From JBBQFI01 sp038237805 (GTDB taxonomy: Bacteria > Verrucomicrobiota > Verrucomicrobiia > Chthoniobacterales > UBA10450): a DNA stretch of 64,000 nt. Shown here one piece after another: positions 32,346 through 40,753 of the stretch (position 1 is the stretch's first letter; the number at the start of each line of letters is the position of its first letter). Under the pieces are notes generated by a model. The model made no database searches. It was not told where the DNA came from and saw only the letters and a program-made list of their open reading frames with translations. The stretch lies in the NCBI GenBank assembly GCA_038237805.1, contig JBBRYI010000003.1:240681-304680 (forward strand). Direction: 5' to 3'. The translations under genes and the position numbers were made by a program.

Positions 32346-33092
32346 ATGCGCCGCGTTGCCGCAATCGCTTTTGTTGTCGCGCATGTTGCGATCGTCGAGG
32401 CGAAAGATACCGCCGCACCATCCCCCGCATCCAAATCTCCCGTCAATACATTGATTCCCTGGTTACTTCAGGAAGATCACGATCTGCGCGGGATTGCTTT
32501 TAGTGAAGTGATCTTCGATGCGACGGGCAAAAAGGTACTTGCGGCTGACAAGACCAACGAAACGGACCGGCGCGTGATCGAACAAATCAGTGGTGTGCTC
32601 GATGAAGTCGTTAGGCGAATGAATGCGCCCGATAGCCCAATCCAGGGAATCCCGCGCATAAATGAAGTGAGCAGCCATTTCGAAGATATGATGCGCGAAC
32701 TCTTGAATGCTACCCAGGGATTGAGCTGTGACATCCCACACACCGAGGCGAATCATGTGCAACGCTCCGGTTATCCGGATCTGCGCCTAGTCGATACGGA
32801 GTCGAAGCGCGTTTTTTATCTCGACCCAAAACTCTACGCGGTCGGAAGTCGGGAGAGCAGCTTTCGCACGTTTTACTTCGAACCGAAGATTGCGACAAAC
32901 AAAGTGCTCGATGATGCGGTGCACTTTATCGTCGGTTTCGAACACGAGAAGCGAAGCGGCGATCATTGGAATTTCACGCGCTGGGATTTGGTGGACCTCG
33001 CGCATTTCAAAGTGAAGTTGAAAGCAGAATTTCAGGGTAGTAATCGCGATCTTTACCGACCGGAAGCGATCGTGGCCACAAGCGCAAAATGA
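32346..33092 (+). CDS. exported hypothetical protein
   Basis: Start chosen at 32346 (MRRVAAIAFVVAHVAIVEAK, signal peptide) instead of the TTG at 32334; 248 residues. The middle contains GYPDLRLVDTESKRVFYLDPKLYAVGS, a stretch with PD...DxK spacing like a PD-(D/E)xK nuclease core, followed by FRTFYFEPKIA. Whether this is a real nuclease fold is uncertain. Otherwise unrecognised. It follows deoA by about 65 bases in the same direction, probably by chance. Confidence 0.65.
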   Translation: MRRVAAIAFVVAHVAIVEAKDTAAPSPASKSPVNTLIPWLLQEDHDLRGIAFSEVIFDATGKKVLAADKTNETDRRVIEQISGVLDEVVRRMNAPDSPIQGIPRINEVSSHFEDMMRELLNATQGLSCDIPHTEANHVQRSGYPDLRLVDTESKRVFYLDPKLYAVGSRESSFRTFYFEPKIATNKVLDDAVHFIVGFEHEKRSGDHWNFTRWDLVDLAHFKVKLKAEFQGSNRDLYRPEAIVATSAK

Positions 33093-33124
33093 AGCTCCGA
33101 AGTCCGATCAGCCTGCGGTTGGAC

Positions 33125-33193
33125 TTGTAGCGGCGCTCGCTGAGCGTCGCATTTTTTCGGGAATTCACCGACGGTCATAGACCGCCGCTACAG
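33125..33193. repeat. REP-like palindromic pair, GTAGCGGCGGTC type
   Basis: TTGTAGCGGCGCTCGCTGAGCGTCGCA at the left and CGACGGTCATAGACCGCCGCTACAG at the right; the left hairpin loop sequence differs from the right one, which shows that stems covary. Lies between the exported hypothetical gene and ribBA. Confidence 0.7.
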
Positions 33194-33233
33194 AGGAGTT
33201 GCTGAAAAGAACGCGTGAAGTGATGTTAAGGCT

Positions 33234-34451
33234 GTGATTGCCGAGGCTCCCGAAGTCATGCAGTTCGATGCGATCGACGATGTCCTGCGCGATATCGCCG
33301 CCGGCCGGATTGTGATCGTGACCGACGATGCCGATCGCGAGAATGAAGGCGATCTCATCATGGCGGCTGAGAAGGCGACGCCGCAGGCCGTCAATTTCAT
33401 GACTATGCATGGGCGCGGATTGATCTGCGTGCCAATTACGACGGAGCGCGCGGAACAACTCGGACTTCAGCAAATGGTCGCGCAAAATCGCGAAATGCAC
33501 CGAACCGATTTCACGGTCTCGGTGGACGCGGCACACGGTGTAACCACCGGCATCAGCGCGCACGATCGCGCGGCGACAATTCAAGCGATCGCCAACCCGA
33601 AATCGACGCCGATCGATCTGGTGCAACCGGGTCACGTTTTCCCGTTGCGCGCAAAGGACGGCGGCGTTTTGCGCCGAGCCGGTCACACCGAAGCAGCCGT
33701 GGATCTCGCGCGGCTCGCGGGGTTGAATCCCGCCGGCGTGCTCTGCGAAATTTTGCACGACGATGGTACGATGGCTCGACTGCCGGAGCTGATGGAGTTC
33801 AAGAAAAAACATCGGCTGCGCATTTGCACGATCCAGAGCTTGATCGCGTATCGTCGCGTGCGGGAGAAATTGGTTGAACGCGAACAAGTGGTTTCGTTGC
33901 CGACAGATTATGGGACGTTCGATCTTCATCTTTACCGTTCCAAAGTGGATGGCGCGCATCATCTCGCACTCGTGAAGGGGAAGATCTCCAAAGACGAACC
34001 CACGCTCGTCCGCGTGCATAGCGAGTGTCTGACGGGCGATGTGTTCGGCTCTCGCCGCTGTGATTGCGGAAATCAACTACACGCCGCTTTGCGCCAAATC
34101 TCCGAGGAAGGTCGTGGTGTTCTCGTTTACATGCGGCAGGAAGGCCGCGGTATTGGCCTGGCTGCGAAGATTCACGCGTACAAATTGCAGGAGGACGGGC
34201 TCGATACCGTCGAGGCGAACGCCAAACTCGGATTCCCGACCGATCTGCGCGACTATGGTTTGGGCGCGCAAATCCTCTTCGATCTCGGCGTGCGCCAATT
34301 CCGTTTCCTAACGAACAATCCGAAGAAAGTCGTCGGCCTCGAGGGTTACGGTATCCAAATGATCGAGCAAGTGCCGATTCGCAGCGAAGCAAATCCGCAT
34401 AACGCGAAATACCTTGAGACGAAGAAGGTGAAGATGGGACATTTGCTCTAA
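33234..34451 (+). CDS. ribBA: bifunctional 3,4-dihydroxy-2-butanone-4-phosphate synthase / GTP cyclohydrolase II
   Basis: 405 residues from a GTG (ATG at 33258 also possible). The N-terminal half is RibB: VIVTDDADRENEGDLIMAAE (metal/acid residues), MHGRGLICVPIT, GHVFPLRAKDGGVLRRAGHTEAAVDL. The C-terminal half is RibA: VRVHSECLTGDVFGSRRCDCGNQLHAAL with the zinc Cys, VYMRQEGRGIGLAAKI and LGFPTDLRDYGLGAQIL, FLTNNPKKVVGL. It makes both riboflavin precursors. ribH and nusB follow. No FMN riboswitch is visible in the 140-base leader, which is mostly repeat. Confidence 0.95.
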   Translation: MIAEAPEVMQFDAIDDVLRDIAAGRIVIVTDDADRENEGDLIMAAEKATPQAVNFMTMHGRGLICVPITTERAEQLGLQQMVAQNREMHRTDFTVSVDAAHGVTTGISAHDRAATIQAIANPKSTPIDLVQPGHVFPLRAKDGGVLRRAGHTEAAVDLARLAGLNPAGVLCEILHDDGTMARLPELMEFKKKHRLRICTIQSLIAYRRVREKLVEREQVVSLPTDYGTFDLHLYRSKVDGAHHLALVKGKISKDEPTLVRVHSECLTGDVFGSRRCDCGNQLHAALRQISEEGRGVLVYMRQEGRGIGLAAKIHAYKLQEDGLDTVEANAKLGFPTDLRDYGLGAQILFDLGVRQFRFLTNNPKKVVGLEGYGIQMIEQVPIRSEANPHNAKYLETKKVKMGHLL

Positions 34452-34490
34452 CGACTCGATCCCCTAACGAGCAATTCGTGCGCTGCATTC

Positions 34491-34979
34491 ATGTCGAACA
34501 TTGTGCCAACCAAGCCGCGCGTTGTATCGGGCAAGCGCGGTTTTGTCATTGTTGCAAGCCGGTTCAACGCCATTTACGTGCAAGGGTTGGTCAATCACGC
34601 GTCAGAGCAGTTGCGCGAGCAGATGCCCGGCGCGGTCATTACGCTCTATCAAGTGCCGGGAGCGTTTGAGATTCCAATCGTCGTGCGTGAGCTCGCTTCG
34701 CAAAAAAACGCCGACGGAATTATCGCCGTGGGTGTCATTATTAAAGGCCACACCGAGCATGCTGAGAATCTGGCTCGTTCTGTCACGGATGCACTGCAAC
34801 GCATCGCGGTCGAGTCGGGCGTGCCGGTGATCAATGCAGTCTTGAGTATGGAAAATGAATCACAAGCGCGCGAACGTTGCCTGGAGGACAAAATCAACCG
34901 GGGAACAGAAGCGGCCAAAGCGGCGATCGAGATCACAAGCCTGATGGCGGAATTGCGGGAAAAACAACCTCATGGGTAA
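34491..34979 (+). CDS. ribH: 6,7-dimethyl-8-ribityllumazine synthase
   Basis: 162 residues. FVIVASRFNAIYVQGLV, VPGAFEIPIVVRELA, IIAVGVIIKGHTEHAENLARSVTDAL (catalytic His) and VINAVLSMENESQARER match lumazine synthase. It combines the RibB product with the RibA-derived ribitylamino-uracil. It lies 39 bases after ribBA and overlaps nusB by 8 bases. Confidence 0.94.
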   Translation: MSNIVPTKPRVVSGKRGFVIVASRFNAIYVQGLVNHASEQLREQMPGAVITLYQVPGAFEIPIVVRELASQKNADGIIAVGVIIKGHTEHAENLARSVTDALQRIAVESGVPVINAVLSMENESQARERCLEDKINRGTEAAKAAIEITSLMAELREKQPHG

Positions 34980-35424
34980 ACGTCGAGCAGGCCGGCAGGC
35001 CGCCGTGCAATATCATTTTTGGCGCGACCTTCAGCACGGCGACGCACCGGAAGGAATGGATGAATTCTGGGATTTCTGTCCCGCCACGCCGCGCGTGCGC
35101 GAGTTTGCACAGCCGTTGATCGACGGGATGATCGCGCATTTGCCCGAGATCGACGAACGCATCCGACGCTATTGCGAGAATTACGATCTGCGACGGATTT
35201 CCGCCGTCGATCGAAGCGTATTGCGACTCGCGATCTACGAAATGCTTTACCGCGACGACATTCCACCCGTGGTTTCGATCAATGAAGCGATCGAGCTGGC
35301 GAAGATGTTCGGCGGCGGCGACTCGGGACGATTCGTGAATGGAATTCTGGATCGCGTGAAAGACGATTTGTCGCGGCCACTGCGTGAAGCGGTTTCGGCA
35401 AAGGAAGGCGAGCCTAATCCTTGA
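34972..35424 (+). CDS. nusB: transcription antitermination factor NusB
   Basis: 150 residues. KRRAGRQAAVQYHFW at the N terminus, FAQPLIDGMIAHLPEIDERI, RISAVDRSVLRLAIYEMLYRDDIPPVVSINEAIELAKMFGGGDSGRFVNGILDRV at the C terminus are the NusB pattern. It binds boxA RNA with S10 during rRNA antitermination. The ribH-nusB overlap is a common bacterial arrangement. Confidence 0.93.
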   Translation: MGKRRAGRQAAVQYHFWRDLQHGDAPEGMDEFWDFCPATPRVREFAQPLIDGMIAHLPEIDERIRRYCENYDLRRISAVDRSVLRLAIYEMLYRDDIPPVVSINEAIELAKMFGGGDSGRFVNGILDRVKDDLSRPLREAVSAKEGEPNP

Positions 35425-35432
35425 AGTCTTCC

Positions 35433-35511
35433 TTGTAGCTGCCGCTGTCCTCAGCGGAAGCAGTAATCTTCACGGCCACCAATCTGCCGCCAGCGACGGC
35501 GGCAGCTACAA
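35433..35511. repeat. REP-like palindromic pair, GTAGCTGCCG type
   Basis: TTGTAGCTGCCGCTGTCCTCAGCGG at the left and CTGCCGCCAGCGACGGCGGCAGCTACAA at the right. Starts 8 bases after the nusB stop. Same family as 27811-27892 and 47143-47200. Confidence 0.75.
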
Positions 35512-35588
35512 TAAGAGATTCCTCGACTTCTATCGGAATGACAGGAAAGTTTTCGCCCCGCCGTTCAAACGAACGATCTGCCTAACGA

Positions 35589-36437
35589 ATGAAGTTTTTT
35601 CAAAACATCATCCAGAAATTTACCGGCCGACCGGTGGATTGGGATGAGCTGGAGGAAAACCTCATTCGCTCAGATATCGGTGTGCCGATGACCTTGCGGA
35701 TCGTGAATGCGCTCCAAGCCCGCGCCGCCACTTCTTCCATCACTGCGAACGACATCGTGGAAGTCGCGCGCGAAGAAATCCTGCGCATTCTTCCCATCGC
35801 ACCGGCGCCGATCCGGCCCCTGCCCTCGAAACCGAAAGCGATTTTGATTGTTGGTGTCAACGGGACGGGAAAGACGACATCGACGGCCAAACTCGCGCAT
35901 TATTTTAAAAAAAATCGGCACAGCGTGTTACTCGCGGCCGCCGACACATTTCGCGCTGCCGCGATCGAACAGCTCGGCATTTGGGCGGAGCGACTCGGCG
36001 TGGAAATGATTCGCGGACAATACAACGCCGATCCGGCGGCGCTTTGCTATGAAGCATACCATTCCGCAGACAGCCGTAACATTGAATTCCTGCTCTGCGA
36101 CACGGCCGGCCGCCTGCACACGAAAACGAATTTGATGGCGGAATTGAACAAAGTGAAACGCAGCATCGCAAAGCACGACGCAACCGCGCCGCAGGAAACC
36201 TTTCTCGTCGTAGATGCGACCACCGGCAGCAACGCCCTCTCGCAAGCACGCGAGTTTCACCAGGCCATCGGTTTGACGGGCCTTATCGTGACGAAGCTCG
36301 ATGGCAGTGGTAAGGGCGGCATCGTGATTTCCATTCAAGATGAGCTTGGCCTTCCGACGCGTTTTGTCGGCACGGGGGAGAAGCTCGATGACTTCGCGCC
36401 GTTTGATGGACGCGCATTTGTCGAGAAACTTTTGTGA
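35589..36437 (+). CDS. ftsY: signal recognition particle receptor FtsY
   Basis: 282 residues, the NG domain only (no long acidic N terminus). GTPase motifs: GVNGTGKTTSTAKLAHYF (G1), LLAAADTFRAAAIEQL, LCDTAGRLHTKTNLMAEL (G3), TKLDGSGKGGIV (G4) and GTGEKLDDFAPFD. It receives ribosome-SRP complexes at the inner membrane. The octamer CCTAACGA ends one base before its ATG. Confidence 0.95.
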   Translation: MKFFQNIIQKFTGRPVDWDELEENLIRSDIGVPMTLRIVNALQARAATSSITANDIVEVAREEILRILPIAPAPIRPLPSKPKAILIVGVNGTGKTTSTAKLAHYFKKNRHSVLLAAADTFRAAAIEQLGIWAERLGVEMIRGQYNADPAALCYEAYHSADSRNIEFLLCDTAGRLHTKTNLMAELNKVKRSIAKHDATAPQETFLVVDATTGSNALSQAREFHQAIGLTGLIVTKLDGSGKGGIVISIQDELGLPTRFVGTGEKLDDFAPFDGRAFVEKLL

Positions 36438-36467
36438 CGTTTAAGTTGTCACGCGATCGGCAGCAGC

Positions 36468-36583
36468 TTCCTCTCCCACTGGGAGAGGATTTAGGTGAGA
36501 GAAATTGTTTGCACATGCAACGAGAGAAAAACCTTCTCGCAGCGCCTGCCCTCATCCTAACCTTCTCCCAGTGGGAGAAGGAA
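36468..36583. repeat. inverted repeat, CTCTCCCACTGGGAGAGG type
   Basis: TTCCTCTCCCACTGGGAGAGGATTTAGGTGAG at the left and CTCATCCTAACCTTCTCCCAGTGGGAGAAGGAA at the right; each end is itself a hairpin, and the two are inverted. Lies between ftsY and the ABC transporter genes. A widespread REP-type sequence. Confidence 0.7.
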
Positions 36584-36661
36584 CAACTCTGATATCGCGT
36601 ACAATGACCGTGAAGGGTCGTACGACTTCGAGTATTAATTCATAGCTCTTCCACATTCCCA

Positions 36662-37579
36662 ATGCTTCGGTTCATTGCGCGCCGTCTCCTGCAAGCGATC
36701 CCCGTCCTATTCATCGTCGCGACGCTTACGTTTTTTATGATTCGGCTCGCGCCCGGTGGACCGTTCGCGGCAGAGAAAAGTGTTCCACCTGAGATTCAGA
36801 AAAATCTCGATGCCTTTTACGGATTCAATCTGCCCCTGCACCGGCAATTTCTGCGTTGGATGGGCAACGCATTGCGCGGCGATCTCGGTCCGTCATTTCG
36901 TTACGCAAATCGCACCGTTAACGAATTGATTGCAGAATCATTTCCGATCTCGGCCGAGCTTGCTTTTTGGGCTCTGATCGTCGCGTTGATTTTTGGCCTG
37001 AGCGCGGGAATCATCGCGTCACTTCGTCCGAATACCGCGCTGGATTACGTCCCGAGTTCCCTCGCCATGATTGGAATTTCGGTCCCGAATTTTGTTCTCG
37101 GTCCGCTTCTGGTTTTGGTTTTTGCAATCAAGCTGCACTGGTTACGCGTCTCCGGTTGGGACGAACCGAGTGATCGGATTTTACCCGCACTCACGCTCGG
37201 CGCGGCCTACGCGGCCTACGTCGCGAGGTTAACACGCGGCGGAACGCTGGAAATATTGTCGCAGGACTTCATTCGCACCGCGCGCGCGAAAGGTGCATCG
37301 AACACGCGCATCATTTTGCGCCACACGCTACGGGGCGGTTTGATACCGGTGGTCAGTTATCTTGGTCCGACGGTTGCGGCGTTGCTGACCGGCTCCTTTG
37401 TCGTCGAAACAATTTTTCAGATTCCGGGATTGGGTCGCTACTTTGTTAACGCCGCTTTCAATCGCGATTACACCATGATCCTGGGCGCGGTGCTTTTTTA
37501 CGCAGCCTTGATCGTCGTCTTCAATCTTCTCGTCGATATCGTACTCGTCTGGATGAATCCGCGACTCAAATGGGAATGA
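36662..37579 (+). CDS. oligopeptide/dipeptide ABC transporter permease (DppB/OppB type)
   Basis: 305 residues with about six transmembrane helices: MLRFIARRLLQAIPVLFIVATLTFFMIRLAPGG at the N terminus is the DppB hallmark. The EAA cytoplasmic loop is AKGASNTRIILRHTLRGGLIPV. It forms the inner-membrane channel with the second permease, whose gene overlaps it by 10 bases. No substrate-binding protein gene is in this cluster. Confidence 0.9.
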   Translation: MLRFIARRLLQAIPVLFIVATLTFFMIRLAPGGPFAAEKSVPPEIQKNLDAFYGFNLPLHRQFLRWMGNALRGDLGPSFRYANRTVNELIAESFPISAELAFWALIVALIFGLSAGIIASLRPNTALDYVPSSLAMIGISVPNFVLGPLLVLVFAIKLHWLRVSGWDEPSDRILPALTLGAAYAAYVARLTRGGTLEILSQDFIRTARAKGASNTRIILRHTLRGGLIPVVSYLGPTVAALLTGSFVVETIFQIPGLGRYFVNAAFNRDYTMILGAVLFYAALIVVFNLLVDIVLVWMNPRLKWE

Positions 37580-38463
37580 CGCTGCTCGCCGAAGCAGGTG
37601 CCGACGAAGAAGAGCGTCCCGGTTCGCTTTGGCGCGATGCATGGCATCGGCTCGCGAAAAACAAAATGGCGGTGGCGTGCGGAATAATTTTGGCGGTCGT
37701 TGCGATCGTTTCGTTTGTCGGCCCATTTTTCCTTTCGCAATCCTATTACGGACAGGATTTGCAGTTGGGCGCTGTTCCGCCTAACGCAGGCCATTGGCTC
37801 GGGACCGACACGCTCGGTCGCGATCTTTTCGTTCGGATCTTATATGGCGGTCAGGTATCAATGTTGGTCGGACTTTGCGCGACCGCCGTTGCCCTAACGA
37901 TCGGCGTTTTTTACGGAACCCTCGCCGGATTTCTCGGCGGCAAGGTCGACGCTCTCATGATGCGAATCGTCGACATCATCTACGCACTGCCGTTCACGGT
38001 TTTCGTGATTTTGCTCATGGTCTTTTTTGGTCGGAAATTTGTCCTTCTCTTCGTCGCCATCGGTGCGGTGCAATGGCTGACGATGGCGCGCATTGTTCGT
38101 GGTCAGGTGCAAACGTTACGGCGACAGGAGTTCATTGAAGCGGCGGAGGCACTTGGCCTGACGAAATTGCGAATCATTTTCCGGCACATGATTCCGAACG
38201 CGATCGGTCCGATTATCGTTTACGCCACGCTGACGGTGCCGGCGGTGATGTTGCTGGAAGCGTTTCTTAGCTTTCTTGGACTTGGCGTGCAGCCGCCGAT
38301 GAGTTCCTGGGGCGTCCTGATTAAAGAAGGCGCCGATAGCATGGAGGAATTTCCGTGGCTCCTGATTTTTCCCGGATTCGCCCTCGCTCTTACCCTCTTT
38401 TCGCTCAATTTTCTCGGTGACGGTTTGCGTGATGCGCTCGATGTACGGGCTGCGAAAGATTAA
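37570..38463 (+). CDS. oligopeptide/dipeptide ABC transporter permease (DppC/OppC type)
   Basis: 297 residues. After a short cytoplasmic N terminus, MAVACGIILAVVAIVSFVGPFFL starts the membrane part. The family motif GTDTLGRDLFVRILYGGQVSMLVGL is present, as is the EAA loop AAEALGLTKLRIIFRHMIPNAIGPIIV. The end, FLGDGLRDALDVRA, is typical. Followed by the ATPase gene after 3 bases. Confidence 0.9.
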   Translation: MGMTLLAEAGADEEERPGSLWRDAWHRLAKNKMAVACGIILAVVAIVSFVGPFFLSQSYYGQDLQLGAVPPNAGHWLGTDTLGRDLFVRILYGGQVSMLVGLCATAVALTIGVFYGTLAGFLGGKVDALMMRIVDIIYALPFTVFVILLMVFFGRKFVLLFVAIGAVQWLTMARIVRGQVQTLRRQEFIEAAEALGLTKLRIIFRHMIPNAIGPIIVYATLTVPAVMLLEAFLSFLGLGVQPPMSSWGVLIKEGADSMEEFPWLLIFPGFALALTLFSLNFLGDGLRDALDVRAAKD

Positions 38464-38466
38464 ATC

Positions 38467-39483
38467 ATGCTGTTACGAGTCGAAAATCTTCGCACGCATT
38501 TTCATACACGCGCCGGGATCGTACGCGCAGTCGATGGCGTTTCTTTTTCCATCGATGAAGGCGAAACACTCGGCATCGTCGGCGAGTCCGGCTCCGGCAA
38601 ATCGGTCACGTGTCTTTCCTTGCTTCGCCTGATCCCCTCGCCTCCCGCCCGCATCGAAAGCGGGGGCGCTTATTTCGATGGGGCGGACTTACTGCATTGT
38701 GACGATCGGCAATTACAGGAAGTACGCGGCGATCGCGTCGCAATGATTTTTCAGGACCCGATGAGCTCGCTCAATCCGTATATGCGAATTGGCGATCAAG
38801 TCATCGAGCCGCTTGTCATTCACCGAAAGATTTCACGCGCGGAGGCGTGGCAACGCGGGATTGATGCATTACGCGAAGTTGGAATTCAGGACGCCGAAAA
38901 TCGGACACGCGCGTATCCGCATGAATTTTCCGGCGGGATGCGTCAACGGGTCATGATCGCGACGGCGCTAATCACAAAACCGAAACTGCTCATTGCCGAC
39001 GAACCAACCACCGCTCTCGATGTGACGGTGCAGGCGCAAATTCTCGAGCTCATCCGCAAAATGCAGCACGAGCTTGGGACCGCGGTGATTTTCATCACGC
39101 ACGATATCGGGATCGTTTCCGGATTTTGCGATCGAGTTCTGATCATGTACGCCGGACGGATTGTGGAAAGCGCGTCGACCGCACAAATCTTTTATCAACC
39201 AAAGCATCCTTATAATCAGGCATTGCAAAGAGCGATTCCGGCGCTGCACGAAAAAGGGGAAGAACTTTACACAATTCCCGGTGCGCCACCTGATCTCTGG
39301 AAGCCAATCGCGGGTTGTCCCTTTGCGCCGCGTTGCGAATATGCGCAGGAAAAATGTGTCACTTCCGAGATTTTGCTGAAAGAAGTCGCGCCCCATCACC
39401 AATCCGCCTGCCTGCGCGTGCAGCTAGGCGAGATTGAGCTGACGGCAGCAAATTCCACTGTCGCGGCGCATGAACTGGCGTAA
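38467..39483 (+). CDS. oligopeptide ABC transporter ATP-binding protein (OppD type)
   Basis: 338 residues. Walker A GESGSGKSVT, signature FSGGMRQRVMIA, Walker B LLIADEPTTALD and the H-loop FITHDIG. The C-terminal oligopeptide-ABC extension contains CPFAPRCEYAQEKC, a cysteine cluster found in OppD/DppD. It should pair with the ATPase encoded by the last gene of the cluster (40754-41785). Confidence 0.92.
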   Translation: MLLRVENLRTHFHTRAGIVRAVDGVSFSIDEGETLGIVGESGSGKSVTCLSLLRLIPSPPARIESGGAYFDGADLLHCDDRQLQEVRGDRVAMIFQDPMSSLNPYMRIGDQVIEPLVIHRKISRAEAWQRGIDALREVGIQDAENRTRAYPHEFSGGMRQRVMIATALITKPKLLIADEPTTALDVTVQAQILELIRKMQHELGTAVIFITHDIGIVSGFCDRVLIMYAGRIVESASTAQIFYQPKHPYNQALQRAIPALHEKGEELYTIPGAPPDLWKPIAGCPFAPRCEYAQEKCVTSEILLKEVAPHHQSACLRVQLGEIELTAANSTVAAHELA

Positions 39484-39492
39484 TTTTCTAAG

Positions 39493-40122
39493 GTGATCGA
39501 ATTTCCTAAATGTCCGCAACGTTCGTCGCGCGGAATGCTGATTTTCTGTGCGATCGTTTTCATCGCTCTGTCGGGAATCGCAATGTTTCTTAATCGCGCC
39601 CGCGGACAAAAACCAAACGAACCGGTAGCTTCTGCACTCACACCTATGACTACTACTTCATCGAATCCGCAACAGCCGGCAAAACATTCCGATGAGGAAT
39701 TGCGCAAAAAATTGACGCCGGAGCAATATCGCATCACGCAAATGTGCGGCACCGAGCCTGCTTTTCACAATGCGTATTGGAATGAGCATCGGGCAGGAAT
39801 TTATGTCGACATCGTTACGGGCGAGCCGCTCTTCAGTTCGCTCGACAAGTTCGATAGCGGGACCGGCTGGCCCAGTTTTACCAAGCCGATCGAAAAAATA
39901 CACGTGACCGAAAAATCCGATGTCACTTTGGGGATGGAACGAACCGAGGTCCGTTCCCACCAGGGCGATTCACATCTTGGCCATCTTTTTGATGATGGCC
40001 CCGGGCCAAGCCATCAACGTTACTGCATCAATTCCGGCGCGCTGCGTTTTGTCCCTCTTGAAAAAATGAAGGAAGAAGGCTACGGCGAATACCTCGCACC
40101 TTTCGAGAAGAAGGAGAAGTAG
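39493..40122 (+). CDS. msrB: membrane-anchored methionine sulfoxide reductase B
   Basis: 209 residues from a GTG. Residues 14-34 form a membrane anchor or signal (MLIFCAIVFIALSGIAMFL). The MsrB domain starts near 75 (EELRKKLTPEQYRITQMCGTEPAF), with GWPSFTKPI, HLGHLFDDGPGPSHQRYCINSGALRFVPL. The catalytic Cys is in RYCINS and a possible resolving Cys in MCGTE. It lacks the two CxxC zinc sites of some MsrBs. It repairs methionine-R-sulfoxide in periplasmic proteins. Unusual is its place inside an oligopeptide ABC operon. Confidence 0.9.
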   Translation: MIEFPKCPQRSSRGMLIFCAIVFIALSGIAMFLNRARGQKPNEPVASALTPMTTTSSNPQQPAKHSDEELRKKLTPEQYRITQMCGTEPAFHNAYWNEHRAGIYVDIVTGEPLFSSLDKFDSGTGWPSFTKPIEKIHVTEKSDVTLGMERTEVRSHQGDSHLGHLFDDGPGPSHQRYCINSGALRFVPLEKMKEEGYGEYLAPFEKKEK

Positions 40123-40144
40123 GTTCGCCCGCGAGAAAAAGCTT

Positions 40145-40747
40145 GTGCCCAAGATCGATGCTCCATCTAAGCACTCGGCTCATCTGAGCCTTTGGTTGGG
40201 ATTGCTTGCCGCGCTCCTTGTTGCCCTCGGTTCGTTTTACTTCAGTCACGCGCAGCAAGAGAAAAAAAAGAGCGAGAAATTCAACTGGATGAGGCCGGTC
40301 CCGAGCGACGCGCAATTGCGCTCGCAACTAACCGAAGAGCAATACCGGATCACGCGCGAAAACGGCACTGAGACTTTGTTTCACAATCTCTATTGGGACA
40401 ATAATCGTCCAGGTATCTATGTCGATCTCATTACGGGCGAACCGCTCTTCAGTTCGCTCGACAAGTACGACAGCGGCATGGGTCTGCCGGCTTTTAGCAA
40501 ACCGATCGCTCAAGAACATGTAGTCGAAAAAAGCGATGCCTCGCACGACATGCAGCGCACGGAAATTCGCGCGAGCCGAAGTAATTCGCATCTTGGCCAT
40601 ATTTTCCCCGATCCCAATTCACCGACAGGTCGCCGTTATCTGGTCAATTCAGCCGCGCTGCACTTTATTCCTCTCGAGAAAATAGAAGAAGAAGGTTACG
40701 GCGAATTTCTTGCGGCTTTCCCGAAGCCGGACGAGAAGAAAAAGTAA
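40145..40747 (+). CDS. catalytically altered MsrB paralogue, membrane-anchored
   Basis: 200 residues, close paralogue of the gene 22 bases upstream (shared YRIT...GTE...FHN.YW, GIYVD.ITGEPLFSSLDK.DSG, SHLGH.F). Residues 15-35 (LWLGLLAALLVALGSFYF) form a membrane anchor. Key residues differ: the catalytic Cys of RYCINS is Leu here (RRYLVNSAALHF), MCGTE is ENGTE and GWPSF is GLPAF. It should therefore lack reductase chemistry and may bind methionine sulfoxide or partner proteins instead. The frame is intact and the rest well conserved, so it is probably expressed. Confidence 0.85.
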   Translation: MPKIDAPSKHSAHLSLWLGLLAALLVALGSFYFSHAQQEKKKSEKFNWMRPVPSDAQLRSQLTEEQYRITRENGTETLFHNLYWDNNRPGIYVDLITGEPLFSSLDKYDSGMGLPAFSKPIAQEHVVEKSDASHDMQRTEIRASRSNSHLGHIFPDPNSPTGRRYLVNSAALHFIPLEKIEEEGYGEFLAAFPKPDEKKK

Positions 40748-40753
40748 GCGTCT

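Noticed and set aside
33093..33233. Possible FMN riboswitch before ribBA
   Set aside because: The leader is short and mostly a REP-like pair; the conserved RFN box segments are not present.
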